From positions 186,001 through 250,000 of the forward strand of contig JAIXSY010000041.1 in assembly GCA_027484445.1 (NCBI GenBank): a stretch of DNA of 64,000 bases, written 5' to 3'. Positions 37,569-45,783 of the stretch are shown here, in pieces. The translations under genes and the position numbers were made by a program. The stretch is from Verrucomicrobiaceae bacterium (lineage in GTDB: Bacteria; Verrucomicrobiota; Verrucomicrobiia; Verrucomicrobiales; Verrucomicrobiaceae). Under the pieces are notes generated by a model. That model saw only the letters and a list, made by a program, of their open reading frames with translations. It did not search any database and was not told the origin of the DNA. Position 1 is the first letter of the stretch. Each line of letters starts with the position of its first letter.

Positions 37569-40178
37569 ATGCCCGTCCCAACCGGTTCATTTTCTTCGCC
37601 ACTCAGATCCATCACCTCGCTATTCGGCACACTGGCGATCTCCGCTTTGCTCGGAGCTGAACCCGCAGACACCTCCTGGCAGCAAGCGGGATGGGGCGGC
37701 GGCGGATTCTTCTACGCCGCCGTGCATCATCCGACCCGGGAGGGAGTCATCTACATGGGAGGCGACGTGAACGGCGCTTACAAGACCGAGGACAACGGCA
37801 AACACTGGCGCATCATCAACAACGGGATCGCCTCATATGCGGTTTACGCGATGGCGGTGAGTGCGAGCGAGCCCGAGGTGGTCTATGCCGCAACGGAAGA
37901 GGGCTTGTCGAAGAGTGTGGACGGCGGCGAGCACTGGCGCACGCTGCCGCACACCGGCAAAAAAGAGCTGCGCATCACCGGCGAACGAAAGCTGAGCATC
38001 CGCTGCATTGCCGTCGATCCGCGCAACGGTCAGGTGGTTTACGCGGCAAGTCCCGGAGGCAGGATCTACAAGAGCACCGATGGCGGTGAGACCTGGGCTG
38101 TCTCGTATGAGAAAAAAACGGGAGGCGAGGTCGATGGTTCGTTGCGCGTTCAATATGGCAAAGTCACAGGCGACTACTATGGCGACTTCGCAGTTCCCGT
38201 TGCGGCACCCCAGGAGGCAAGCGGCATCCAGGGCATCGGTGTCACGATGAAAGGCGAGGGCGTGGTGCCGAAGGACTGCTTCCTGATTCTGAAGACCGCA
38301 TCAGGCACCGCCTTTCGCAGCCGGAATCTGAATGAAGCCTTCCGGATCACGGAGCTACACGATGTGGTGCTGAAGGCATCCGAATTCGTGCCCGATCCGG
38401 ACTTCGTGAAAAAGCATCCCGAGGCCGCAGGCGCGACGTTTGGTGACAAGGACTGGGCGCAGGTCACGCGGCTCGACTTCTCCTGCTCCGGTGCCCTGCC
38501 GCAGGAGGCTTATGTCGCGAAGTTCTCACGCTTTTTCTTCACCAGGAGCGGCGGCAAAGAGGTCGTCATCCGTGACTTCAAGGTGGACCAGACCTTGCAG
38601 ACCTTTGGCAGCATCCATGTCGGAGCTCCGACCGCAGGACCGGCGCACAGCGTGACGATCGCCAGCACGGACTCATCGCTCGTTGTCGCTGCGACGCATG
38701 ACTCAGGTCTCCTGCTCAGTCGCGATGCGGGGAAGACCTGGAAACGCCTGCCCACGCCCGCCAAGGCCGCGCATGCGGCCTTTCACCCGATGAACACCGA
38801 CGTGATGTATGGCGCGTTCTTCAAGAACGGCATCATGAAGTCCACGGATGGTGGCAAGAGTTGGACGAAGCTGACGAAAGGCATCCTGAACAACAGCGAG
38901 ATGCTGGAGGTGGCGGTGAGTCCGGCGAATCCGAACGAAGTCTATGCCATCGGCGCGGTGGACTGGAACGGCTCCTTCTATCTCTCGCAAGATGCAGGCG
39001 AGTCCTGGGAGCGTGTGAACAAGCTGCGAACGGACACGAAGACCAATCCCACGCTCGACTTCTTCAACGGCGGCAATGCCAACCTCAGCGCACCTCGCAA
39101 TCTCTCGATCAGTCCGCACAATCCGAAGGAGATCTTCCTCGCCGCGAACTGGCGTCCCTGCCTGAGCACCGATGGCGGTGCCAGTTGGAGTGAACGCTCG
39201 GCCGGTGCGGACATCTCCTGCATCACCGACATCCGGTTTCTCCATGGCAAGGCCTACGTCACTGCGATGGACGAGGGCACCTTGATCTCCGAAGATGGCG
39301 GATCAAGCTGGCGCCAGCTCTCGCCGATGAAGCACACGCCTGGACTTAGCGGACACAACTGGCGAGTCGCGGTCAGTGACATCAACAGCTCCCCACGCAT
39401 CCTCAGCACCGTGACTCCCTGGTATCAAGTGCCGACCGCCGTGGTGCGGAGCGATGATGGCGGCACGACCTTTCAATCTGTCACCGCTGGCCTGCCCGAC
39501 TACACGATCCGGCCCAACACCATGTGGGGGCAGGGTCATCCACGCGCCCTGGCGGTCGATCCAAACAACCCGCAGATAGTCTATCTCGGCATGGATGGTG
39601 ATGCGGCCAATGGCAAGAGCGGCGGCGGCATCTTCAAATCTGAAGACGGCGGTAGCTCATGGTCGCAACTGCCGAATCAGCCTGCAAGTCGCCGCATGTT
39701 CTATGGTCTGGTGGTTGATCCCACTGAGTCCAAGCGACTGTTCTGGGGCGCTTGCGGCACCGGCGGTGGCGTTCACCGCAGCGAAGACGGCGGCACCTCA
39801 TGGAAGCCAGTGTTCACTGGCGAGAACTTCATCTGGAATCTTCACGCCACCGCCGACGGCACCCTCTACTGCTCCGGTCAGCAGCTCTGGCGCAGCACCG
39901 ACCACGGCAAGACCTGGACACAGATCACCCACTTCCCTGAGAAGCGCTCCATCGTCGGCATCGAAGTGCATCCGGGCGATTCGAAGACGATGTGGGTTTC
40001 TGCCGTCACCTGGAACACGGTCCCCGATGGCGCGATCTACAAGACCAGCGATGGCGGCACCACCTGGCAAAACATCACCGGCACTATCCCGTATGTGAAA
40101 CCGCTCGTGCTGCGCTTCAATCCAGACACCGCTGAGCTTTGGGCAGGCGGCGTTGGACTCTACAAGGCCAAGCAATGA
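37569..40178 (+). CDS. Secreted GH74/sortilin-like BNR-repeat protein
   Basis: Starting at 37569 (alternatives 37515 and 37554) the protein is about 869 residues with a signal peptide. It carries about thirteen Asp-box repeats, such as 'YKTEDNGKHW', 'SKSVDGGEHW', 'YKSTDGGETW', 'LLSRDAGKTW', 'MKSTDGGKSW' and 'YKTSDGGTTW', arranged in two groups as in the two seven-bladed propellers of GH74 xyloglucanases and sortilin-type proteins. Between the third and fourth Asp-boxes is an inserted beta domain of about 160 residues ('SYEKKTGGEVDGSLRVQYGKV...TRLDFSCSGALPQEAYVAKF') that could bind carbohydrate. Whether it hydrolyses glycans is not decidable here. Relics of esterase and regulator genes flank it on both sides. 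Confidence 0.8.
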   Translation: MPVPTGSFSSPLRSITSLFGTLAISALLGAEPADTSWQQAGWGGGGFFYAAVHHPTREGVIYMGGDVNGAYKTEDNGKHWRIINNGIASYAVYAMAVSASEPEVVYAATEEGLSKSVDGGEHWRTLPHTGKKELRITGERKLSIRCIAVDPRNGQVVYAASPGGRIYKSTDGGETWAVSYEKKTGGEVDGSLRVQYGKVTGDYYGDFAVPVAAPQEASGIQGIGVTMKGEGVVPKDCFLILKTASGTAFRSRNLNEAFRITELHDVVLKASEFVPDPDFVKKHPEAAGATFGDKDWAQVTRLDFSCSGALPQEAYVAKFSRFFFTRSGGKEVVIRDFKVDQTLQTFGSIHVGAPTAGPAHSVTIASTDSSLVVAATHDSGLLLSRDAGKTWKRLPTPAKAAHAAFHPMNTDVMYGAFFKNGIMKSTDGGKSWTKLTKGILNNSEMLEVAVSPANPNEVYAIGAVDWNGSFYLSQDAGESWERVNKLRTDTKTNPTLDFFNGGNANLSAPRNLSISPHNPKEIFLAANWRPCLSTDGGASWSERSAGADISCITDIRFLHGKAYVTAMDEGTLISEDGGSSWRQLSPMKHTPGLSGHNWRVAVSDINSSPRILSTVTPWYQVPTAVVRSDDGGTTFQSVTAGLPDYTIRPNTMWGQGHPRALAVDPNNPQIVYLGMDGDAANGKSGGGIFKSEDGGSSWSQLPNQPASRRMFYGLVVDPTESKRLFWGACGTGGGVHRSEDGGTSWKPVFTGENFIWNLHATADGTLYCSGQQLWRSTDHGKTWTQITHFPEKRSIVGIEVHPGDSKTMWVSAVTWNTVPDGAIYKTSDGGTTWQNITGTIPYVKPLVLRFNPDTAELWAGGVGLYKAKQ

Positions 40179-40202
40179 GCCATCCCCCTCTGATTGGGCC
40201 GT

Positions 40203-40264
40203 GATTCACTTCCACTCGTCAATCGCCGCGCACATCGCGGTGAGCACTTGGACGACCTCAGCAG
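40203..40264 (-). pseudogene. Possible gene-tail fragment
   Basis: Between the GH74-like gene and the AraC relic, one minus-strand frame reads 'CDPAAEVVQVLTAMCAAIDE' and then 'WK' before a TGA stop. It has the look of a helical C-terminus of an exported enzyme, perhaps a sulfatase, but it is too short to assign. Confidence 0.25.
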
Positions 40265-40278
40265 CGGGATCGCACTCT

Positions 40279-40338
40279 TTGCGGCCCAATCCACAGCGCC
40301 TCCACCCGGTCCACCAGCGGCTCCCGCGACTTCATCAC
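40279..40338 (-). pseudogene. Relic of the PAS region of a second AraC-PAS regulator
   Basis: Twenty codons read 'VMKSREPLVDRVEALWIGPQ', matching 'VMQTGQPLIDRVEALFIRSQ' in the intact regulator at 36304-37104, with similar DNA over the same stretch. The fragment abuts the stop codon of the sialate O-acetylesterase gene and overlaps it by a few bases. The rest of the regulator is absent. Confidence 0.6.
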
Positions 40339-41975
40339 TTCACATCACTGCGAAACGACACGGCAGGCAAACCTTCGCGATTGTAGAGATTGCAGCGGGG
40401 TGAGTTGTGCCAGGCATAGCGCACGGCGACGGGTTTCGCGACGGAGGCGCTGCTGACGATAACGCTATCACCTTCGATCTTTGCTTCGGCGTCATGCCAC
40501 TGGCCATCTTCACCAGCGAGGGTGAAGCCGACGAGTCGGTCCTGTGGCCACTGAGCATCACCCGCCGCCCGCCAGGGTGCCTGGCCGATGGTGAGGCCGC
40601 TGCCGATCTCATCAAAGCGCACGCGCATCGTCGCGCCGTCCGCTTTGGCTTCGCGAAACACTGGTCCCGAAGCTATCAGCGAGGCCTCGCCATAGGCTAG
40701 CTTCCGCGCGGCGAGAGCCAACCGCTGACCGACGGGTTCTTTGCCCTTCGGGTGCACGTCTTTCGGATCACCCACGTCGATGGACACGGCGAGGGCGCAG
40801 TTCGGCACGGACTTGGCCGTCATGGCCTGTGCCTCGCGCAACACGGGCCAGTGATGCTGCGGTGCGGGCTTCGTGTCCATGTCCCATGAGGAAAGCTGCA
40901 CGATGAGAAAGGGGAAATCGCCCTGGCCCCAACGCTTGCGCCAGTCGCCGATCAGCCTCGGCAGCAGCGTGCGATACTCGATGCCGCCGCTGGCATTCGC
41001 CTCGCCCTGATACCACAGGGCGCCACGCATCGCATAGCCTGCCAGCGGCGCGATCTTGGCATTGAAAATCACACTCGGCGTGCCGGGACGCGAGGAAGGG
41101 CTGGGAATGTCCATCGGGTCGGGATTCGCAGGCTCAGGACGTGCGGGGACGGGCTTCGGCGTCGTTTTCGGACCGGTATTCCATTTTTTCATCGCTTCGT
41201 TAAATGCGGGCGCGACCTCCTTTTGCCACTGAGCAAGATCCTCACGATACTTCGTCATCATCTCTGGCTTCGACAGCACGTCCCGATGCTTCACCAGCGC
41301 TGCGTCGTAGCTCTTCGCATAGTTTTCAAAAGGCGGTGACTCATGCAGTGCGTCCATGCTCACCCAAGCCTGAGCCGGTGTGCCACCCCAAGAGGAATGC
41401 AGGATCGCGACCGGCACACCGAGCTTCGCCCGCAGATCCCGCGCAAAGAAGTAAGCCACGGCGGAAAAGCCCTTCGCCGTCTTCGGATCACTGGCCTCCC
41501 ATTTGCCCCGCAGCTCCTGTTGTGGCTCCGCCGCTGTTGCGTTCTGCACCGTGAAGAATCGCAGCAACGGATCAGCCGCTTTGGCGAGTGCCTGCTCGGC
41601 ATTGTGCGCACTGCCGACCGGGAAACCCATGTTCGACTGCCCTGAGGCAAGCCATACCTCACCCACGAGCACGTCCTTGTATTTATGATTGATGATTTGT
41701 GACTTATGATTTGAAGAGATGATGAGGTCACGTGGTTCCGCGCTCGCGGGCATGGGATCGAGCTTCACGGACCACTTCCCCTTCTCATCCGCCTGGGTGG
41801 CCTTCGTTTGTCCGGCAAACGCCACAGATACCTCCTCGCCCGCATCCGCCCAGCCCCACACAGGCACCGGCCTGTCACGCTGAAGCACCATCTTGTCCGC
41901 AAAGAAAGCAGGCAGGCGCACTTCCGCATGAGCAAGCGAAGCGAGAATCAAAAAGCAGGAGGTCAGGATCTTCAT
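40335..41975 (-). CDS. Sialate O-acetylesterase (SASA domain)
   Basis: The 546-residue exported protein has a signal peptide ('MKILTSCFLILASLAHAEVRLP'). A beta domain 'FFADKMVLQRDRPVPVWGWADAGEEVSVAFAGQ' is typical of the start of sialate O-acetylesterases. The SGNH block 'LASGQSNMGFPVG' carries the nucleophile serine, and 'GALWYQGEANAS' and 'ISIDVGDPKDVHPKGKEPVGQRLALAARK', with the Asp and His candidates, complete the site. The family removes O-acetyl groups from sialic acids or other glycans. The coding sequence contains a short in-frame minirepeat ('SNHKSQIINHKYK'). A regulator relic lies directly after its stop, suggesting an ancestral esterase-regulator pair. Confidence 0.88.
   Translation of the reverse strand: MKILTSCFLILASLAHAEVRLPAFFADKMVLQRDRPVPVWGWADAGEEVSVAFAGQTKATQADEKGKWSVKLDPMPASAEPRDLIISSNHKSQIINHKYKDVLVGEVWLASGQSNMGFPVGSAHNAEQALAKAADPLLRFFTVQNATAAEPQQELRGKWEASDPKTAKGFSAVAYFFARDLRAKLGVPVAILHSSWGGTPAQAWVSMDALHESPPFENYAKSYDAALVKHRDVLSKPEMMTKYREDLAQWQKEVAPAFNEAMKKWNTGPKTTPKPVPARPEPANPDPMDIPSPSSRPGTPSVIFNAKIAPLAGYAMRGALWYQGEANASGGIEYRTLLPRLIGDWRKRWGQGDFPFLIVQLSSWDMDTKPAPQHHWPVLREAQAMTAKSVPNCALAVSIDVGDPKDVHPKGKEPVGQRLALAARKLAYGEASLIASGPVFREAKADGATMRVRFDEIGSGLTIGQAPWRAAGDAQWPQDRLVGFTLAGEDGQWHDAEAKIEGDSVIVSSASVAKPVAVRYAWHNSPRCNLYNREGLPAVSFRSDVK
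41680..41714. repeat. Intragenic AT-rich minirepeat in the esterase gene
   Basis: The coding strand reads tandem AATCATAA/AATCATCA-like units encoding 'NHKSQIINHKY', placed between the first beta domain and the GQSNM block. It is much richer in A+T than the rest of the gene and resembles the minirepeat at 27706-27741. Confidence 0.6.
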
Positions 41976-42138
41976 GGTGATGGTTCTGTAACCTCAAAAC
42001 CAGCCTTGTGCAAAAGAGACCGTGCCGCTGATGCGCCAGCAAAGTAGCCATCTTGCTCCGCAAGATGAGCCTAAGACTTCCGCAAAGGCAAAACCTCATC
42101 GTCCTTCGCTGACTTCCACGCCAGCCATGCTTCATGTT

Positions 42139-42157
42139 CCTCTCGCGGAGCGAGAGG
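42139..42157. repeat. Perfect 8-bp hairpin in an intergenic gap
   Basis: CCTCTCGC and GCGAGAGG pair around a GGA loop, between the divergent esterase gene and the duplicated membrane-protein gene. There is no T run, so an intrinsic terminator is unlikely. On the minus strand it lies within a short open stretch reading 'PREEHEAWLAWKSAKDDEV', which might be the remnant of another gene. Confidence 0.35.
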
Positions 42158-42212
42158 ACTGCTTTGCTTCGCAGGTTCGATGCTGGGCTGGAATTGAGGC
42201 GGCGAGATTGCT

Positions 42213-43214
42213 ATGAATCTCCTCATGCCTTGTCCCGATAACCAGCCAGCTGAGAATCGTTCCTTCGTTTGGTCGCTTCTTGGCGATGGGGTGCCGCTGT
42301 TGCTACTCACGGCACTGGCGCTGGCAGGTTCGGGAGGTTTCGCGATGTTCCTGTCAGTCACCGGTGCTTTTCTACCGCATGATGTGGCCTTTCTCGGCAT
42401 GCAGCCCGCGGACCTCTGCCGCATCAACGAGTGCCGCATCGTGCATTTCATGATTCATGACCGGTTCTCATTTGGTGGCGTGCTGGTCTCCATCGCGGCC
42501 TTGTATGCGTGGCTGGCCTTGTTTCCGCTACGCGAGGGCGAGGCATGGGCGTGGCGGTTGCTCATGCTCAGCGGCGTTTTTGGCTTTGGCAGCTTCCTGG
42601 CCTACATCGGCTACGGCTATCTCGACTCCTGGCATGGTGTGGCGACGATGCTTCTGCTACCGGTATTTATTGGTGGTCTGTGGATGACACGAAAGCTCGT
42701 GCGGCACTGGCCACCCTGGGAGGAGATGCTGAAACCGATGTGGAGGCCATCTTGCTGGAGAACGCAGGAGGGCCTTTCACGGCTTTGTCTGTTGGCGACC
42801 GCTCTGGGCATGATCGGCGCGGGGCTGACGATCACCGTCATCGGCATGACCTGCGTGTTCGTGCCGGAGGATACGGCTTTCATCGGCCTCACCTCGTCCG
42901 AGCTTCAGGCGATCAATCCACGGCTGGTGCCTTTGATCGCTCATGACCGCGCGGGTTTTGGCGGAGGCCTGCTGACCACCGGTCTGCTGGTGTTGGGCAT
43001 TCTCTGGCAGGCGAAACCTTCCCGGCATGTCTGGGAGGCGCTCATGATTGCCGGGATGACAGGCTTCGGCTGTGCCATCGGCGTGCATTATCCGATCGGG
43101 TATGTGGACTGGTTTCATCTCGCACCTGCATGGTCAGGTCTGGCCTTGTTCGTCGCTGGCATGGGCCTTGGCTGGAGGAGATTCTTTTCAGGGTCACGTT
43201 CAGCAAACGGCTGA
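42213..43214 (+). CDS. Integral membrane protein made of two homologous halves
   Basis: The 333-residue protein has about eight hydrophobic segments. The two halves are recognisably duplicated. The first reads 'VTGAFLPHDVAFLGMQPADLCRINECRIVHFMIHDRFSFGGVLVS'; the second reads 'IGMTCVFVPEDTAFIGLTSSELQAINPRLVPLIAHDRAGFGGGLLT'. Both keep the charged motif HDRxxFGG at the start of a membrane segment, and then 'GFG', 'Y...G' and 'WHG' or 'WFH'. I do not recognise the family. Conserved His-Asp-Arg in repeated positions of a membrane protein suggests a binding or catalytic role, such as metal, haem or proton handling. Confidence 0.75.
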   Translation: MNLLMPCPDNQPAENRSFVWSLLGDGVPLLLLTALALAGSGGFAMFLSVTGAFLPHDVAFLGMQPADLCRINECRIVHFMIHDRFSFGGVLVSIAALYAWLALFPLREGEAWAWRLLMLSGVFGFGSFLAYIGYGYLDSWHGVATMLLLPVFIGGLWMTRKLVRHWPPWEEMLKPMWRPSCWRTQEGLSRLCLLATALGMIGAGLTITVIGMTCVFVPEDTAFIGLTSSELQAINPRLVPLIAHDRAGFGGGLLTTGLLVLGILWQAKPSRHVWEALMIAGMTGFGCAIGVHYPIGYVDWFHLAPAWSGLALFVAGMGLGWRRFFSGSRSANG

Positions 43215-43269
43215 TGGTTTCGATGAAGTCTGGGCAGCGGTGGGGCGTTTCAATGTTTCAACCCAACAC

Positions 43270-44460
43270 ATGAAACGGATCGCCCTCTCCGCCCTTCTGA
43301 TCCTAACCTCGATCCATTCGTTAGCAGCTGGAGGCACGCCTTATCTCTTCATCAATTTTGAGGACTCGGATTTGTTTCCCCCTGGAAAGCTGAAGAGTGA
43401 AACCGCAGGCTTGCAGGTTATGACGCCGGATGCGTTTATCGTGAAAGAAAAAGGCGAAGCAAAGGGGCATTTGCAAGTCTCTGGATCGGTCGCGCTGCTA
43501 GCCAACCGCTTCACGGGTGACGGTCAGACAAATCTCGAAGTGTGGATCAAGCCCCGCGCTGTGGTCATGGGCGAAGGGATGGAGTTTCTCGACTATGATG
43601 GTGCCGTGTTGGCCCTATTCCAAACCGAGGGAAATCACGCCGAGTTGCACGCACTTCACTTCGTGGATGAGGTCAATGCGTTCTGGGTTTCAACAGGGAT
43701 TCAAATACCCATTCAAGACGGTGTGGCGGCTCAATGGCACGTCGTCCGCATCCAACAGCATTGGGAGAAAGCGTCCTGGGACCTCACTTTGGATGGTGTC
43801 ATTGTGCTGCAAGGACTCGGTCGAGGACAGTGCGCCGATGGCAAATGGTCCGAGGTCTGGCTCTACGGGCATGGAGAGTCGTTGCTCAGTTCCTTTGATG
43901 ACCTGCTGCTCTGCGCAGAGCAGCCAGACATCCTCGAGCGTGAACTCTCGACCTTGCACACACTCCGCGCTCGGGACAAGGCTCCGGTTACTGCCAAACA
44001 GAAGCGCGTCGGTCTTCATACGAAAGAATCGCAACGTCGGCAGAACCAACTGGCTCAACCTGATCCAAGCAAAACAGGTTCAGCAAAAATTCTGAACATC
44101 AACCTGCAAGTCGTTGGTGGGGGCAGGCACATCGGTGAGTTTGAGTCCGACGCCAAAAATGGCAAAAAACAAAAGTTCGCCCTCTACACGCCAGGGTATG
44201 ATGAAGATGGCAAACCCAAGCCGCTGGAGGTGCAAATCCGGTGCGATGCCCAGCTCAAGGAGGGAGCCACACTTGGCGATATCGAATGGGCCATCACGGA
44301 GCATCAGGGCGAAGATCAAAAAAAGAACCTAAAGGTGATCCTATTTGGCACCTTTGAAAACGGACCCAGTTTGATCGCAAAAGTGCCGTCCGAGTGGTCC
44401 AACAAACCGCTCTCGATACAGTGTGGTCAATTAGGTCTGAAGAAGCGTGATGATCGCTAA
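43270..44460 (+). CDS. Exported protein of unknown function
   Basis: Starting at 43270, the protein has 396 residues with a signal peptide ('MKRIALSALLILTSIHSLAAGG'). The first 200 residues look like a concanavalin-type beta sandwich ('LFINFEDSDLFPPGKLKSETAGLQVM', 'NLEVWIKPRAVVMGEGMEFLDYDGAVLALFQTEG', 'SWDLTLDGVIVLQGLG'). A charged linker then leads to a C-terminal beta domain ('ILNINLQVVGGGRHIGEFESD...QCGQLGLKK'). No catalytic motif stands out. The frame is open from 43072, but that start would overlap the previous gene and lacks a signal peptide. Confidence 0.7.
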   Translation: MKRIALSALLILTSIHSLAAGGTPYLFINFEDSDLFPPGKLKSETAGLQVMTPDAFIVKEKGEAKGHLQVSGSVALLANRFTGDGQTNLEVWIKPRAVVMGEGMEFLDYDGAVLALFQTEGNHAELHALHFVDEVNAFWVSTGIQIPIQDGVAAQWHVVRIQQHWEKASWDLTLDGVIVLQGLGRGQCADGKWSEVWLYGHGESLLSSFDDLLLCAEQPDILERELSTLHTLRARDKAPVTAKQKRVGLHTKESQRRQNQLAQPDPSKTGSAKILNINLQVVGGGRHIGEFESDAKNGKKQKFALYTPGYDEDGKPKPLEVQIRCDAQLKEGATLGDIEWAITEHQGEDQKKNLKVILFGTFENGPSLIAKVPSEWSNKPLSIQCGQLGLKKRDDR

Positions 44461-44909
44461 TTTTGACTGTGCGCCGCATTTCACGTCGGCTTGCATTTCC
44501 AGACAAGGGCGCTGGCGATGAGGGCGCGGAAGAGGTCGTTATTGCGCGTTATCATTTCACCTGACGCTCAATGCAACACAGTCCGCATTTGCGCTCAATG
44601 GTGGCATGAGTGAGCGCTAGCACCGCGTGCTCATCTTTGACGAAGGATTGAGAATTCCTGATCACTGATAAGAAACTATGCCTGCACCTTCTCTGCCATT
44701 TACTGAGATTCACTGAGCGAGGCTGCCCATTGGCTACTGGGAAGGGTCGTCATACCATAAAATGAATGGAGCTTGTCCGACACAGCCCGTTCAATCTGAT
44801 GGCTCTCATCGGTCTGTCTCGGGAGGATGGAACGATAGATGGCCACTGAACTTCGGGCCCGGGCGAGCTGCACTCGTTTTTACATGCACCCCAATCCTCG
44901 ATCATTCGC
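44461..44909. other. Intergenic stretch, mostly featureless
   Basis: No convincing gene is seen. A minus-strand mini-frame at 44481-44555, 'MITRNNDLFRALIASALVWK' and a few more residues, could be the tail of a lost gene, but is too short to judge. The promoter for the SDR-GH63 pair presumably lies near the right end. Confidence 0.4.
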
Positions 44910-45770
44910 TTGATGCCATCTTCAACACCTCTCTCGTGGCCGACACCCGAGGCCCCTTCTTGTCCGATCCTCAAGATACTCCAAGGTCAAGTCGCACTCG
45001 TTACGGGCGCGAGTTCCGGCATTGGGCGCTCCATCGCCATCGCACTGGGACACGCGGGAGCCAATGTCGTGATCAACTACCTAGGCCACCCTGACAAAGC
45101 TGAATCCGTGGCCGAGGAAATCCGGCGCTGTGGCTCAAAGGCGATCACCGCTCTGGCGGATGTGTCCAAACCCGATCAGGTGGAGGCGATGTTCCAGAAA
45201 ACGATCAGTGAACTTGGCCGGCTAGACATCTTGGTCAACAACGCCGGCATCCAGCTCGATGCCGCGTTTGAGGACATCACACTCGATCAGTGGCAGCGGG
45301 TGATGGATGTGAACCTCACCGGACCTTTTTTGTGCAGCCAGGAGGCCGTGCGGATCTTCAACAAGCAGGGCATTGATCCCACCCTCTCCTGCGCCGCTGG
45401 GAAAATCATCTGCATCAGTTCCGTTCACGAGGTCATCCCTTGGGCTGGGCATGTGAACTACGCCGCATCGAAAGGAGGCCTCATGCTGCTGATGAAGAGT
45501 CTCGCGCAGGAGGTAGCCCCCCGCCGCATCCGCGTGAATAGCATCGCCCCCGGAGCCATCCGCACACCCATCAACTCCGCCGCCTGGAGCACCCGTGAGG
45601 CCTATGATGCCCTGCTCCCCCTCATCCCCCAGAAACGCATTGGCGAGCCTGAAGAAATTGGCCGCGCCGCCGTCTGGCTCGCCTCGGATCAAAGCGATTA
45701 CGTTCACGGCATCACCCTCTTCGTGGATGGTGGCATGACGCTGTATCCGGGCTTTGAGACTGGAGGCTAA
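44910..45770 (+). CDS. SDR-family oxidoreductase, glucose 1-dehydrogenase-like
   Basis: This 286-residue classical short-chain dehydrogenase shows the nucleotide-binding 'TGASSGIGRSIA', 'NNAG' and the active-site pair Ser ('ICISSVHE') and 'YAASKGG'. The end is 'IGRAAVWLASDQSDYVHGITLFVDGGMTLYPGF'. The last stretch and overall pattern fit the bacterial glucose 1-dehydrogenase group (glucose to gluconolactone with NAD(P)). The adjacent GH63-type gene, only 13 bases downstream, would supply a glucose-like product, which supports a sugar substrate. The first 20 or so residues are not conserved, so the true start may be 44913 or further in. Confidence 0.85.
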   Translation: MMPSSTPLSWPTPEAPSCPILKILQGQVALVTGASSGIGRSIAIALGHAGANVVINYLGHPDKAESVAEEIRRCGSKAITALADVSKPDQVEAMFQKTISELGRLDILVNNAGIQLDAAFEDITLDQWQRVMDVNLTGPFLCSQEAVRIFNKQGIDPTLSCAAGKIICISSVHEVIPWAGHVNYAASKGGLMLLMKSLAQEVAPRRIRVNSIAPGAIRTPINSAAWSTREAYDALLPLIPQKRIGEPEEIGRAAVWLASDQSDYVHGITLFVDGGMTLYPGFETGG

Positions 45771-45783
45771 ACTCATTTCCAAT

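Noticed and set aside
37310..37672. The rest of the 160-codon minus-strand frame upstream of the esterase relic
   Set aside because: Only its last 39 codons resemble a known protein; the remainder overlaps the GH74-like gene start and has no family resemblance.
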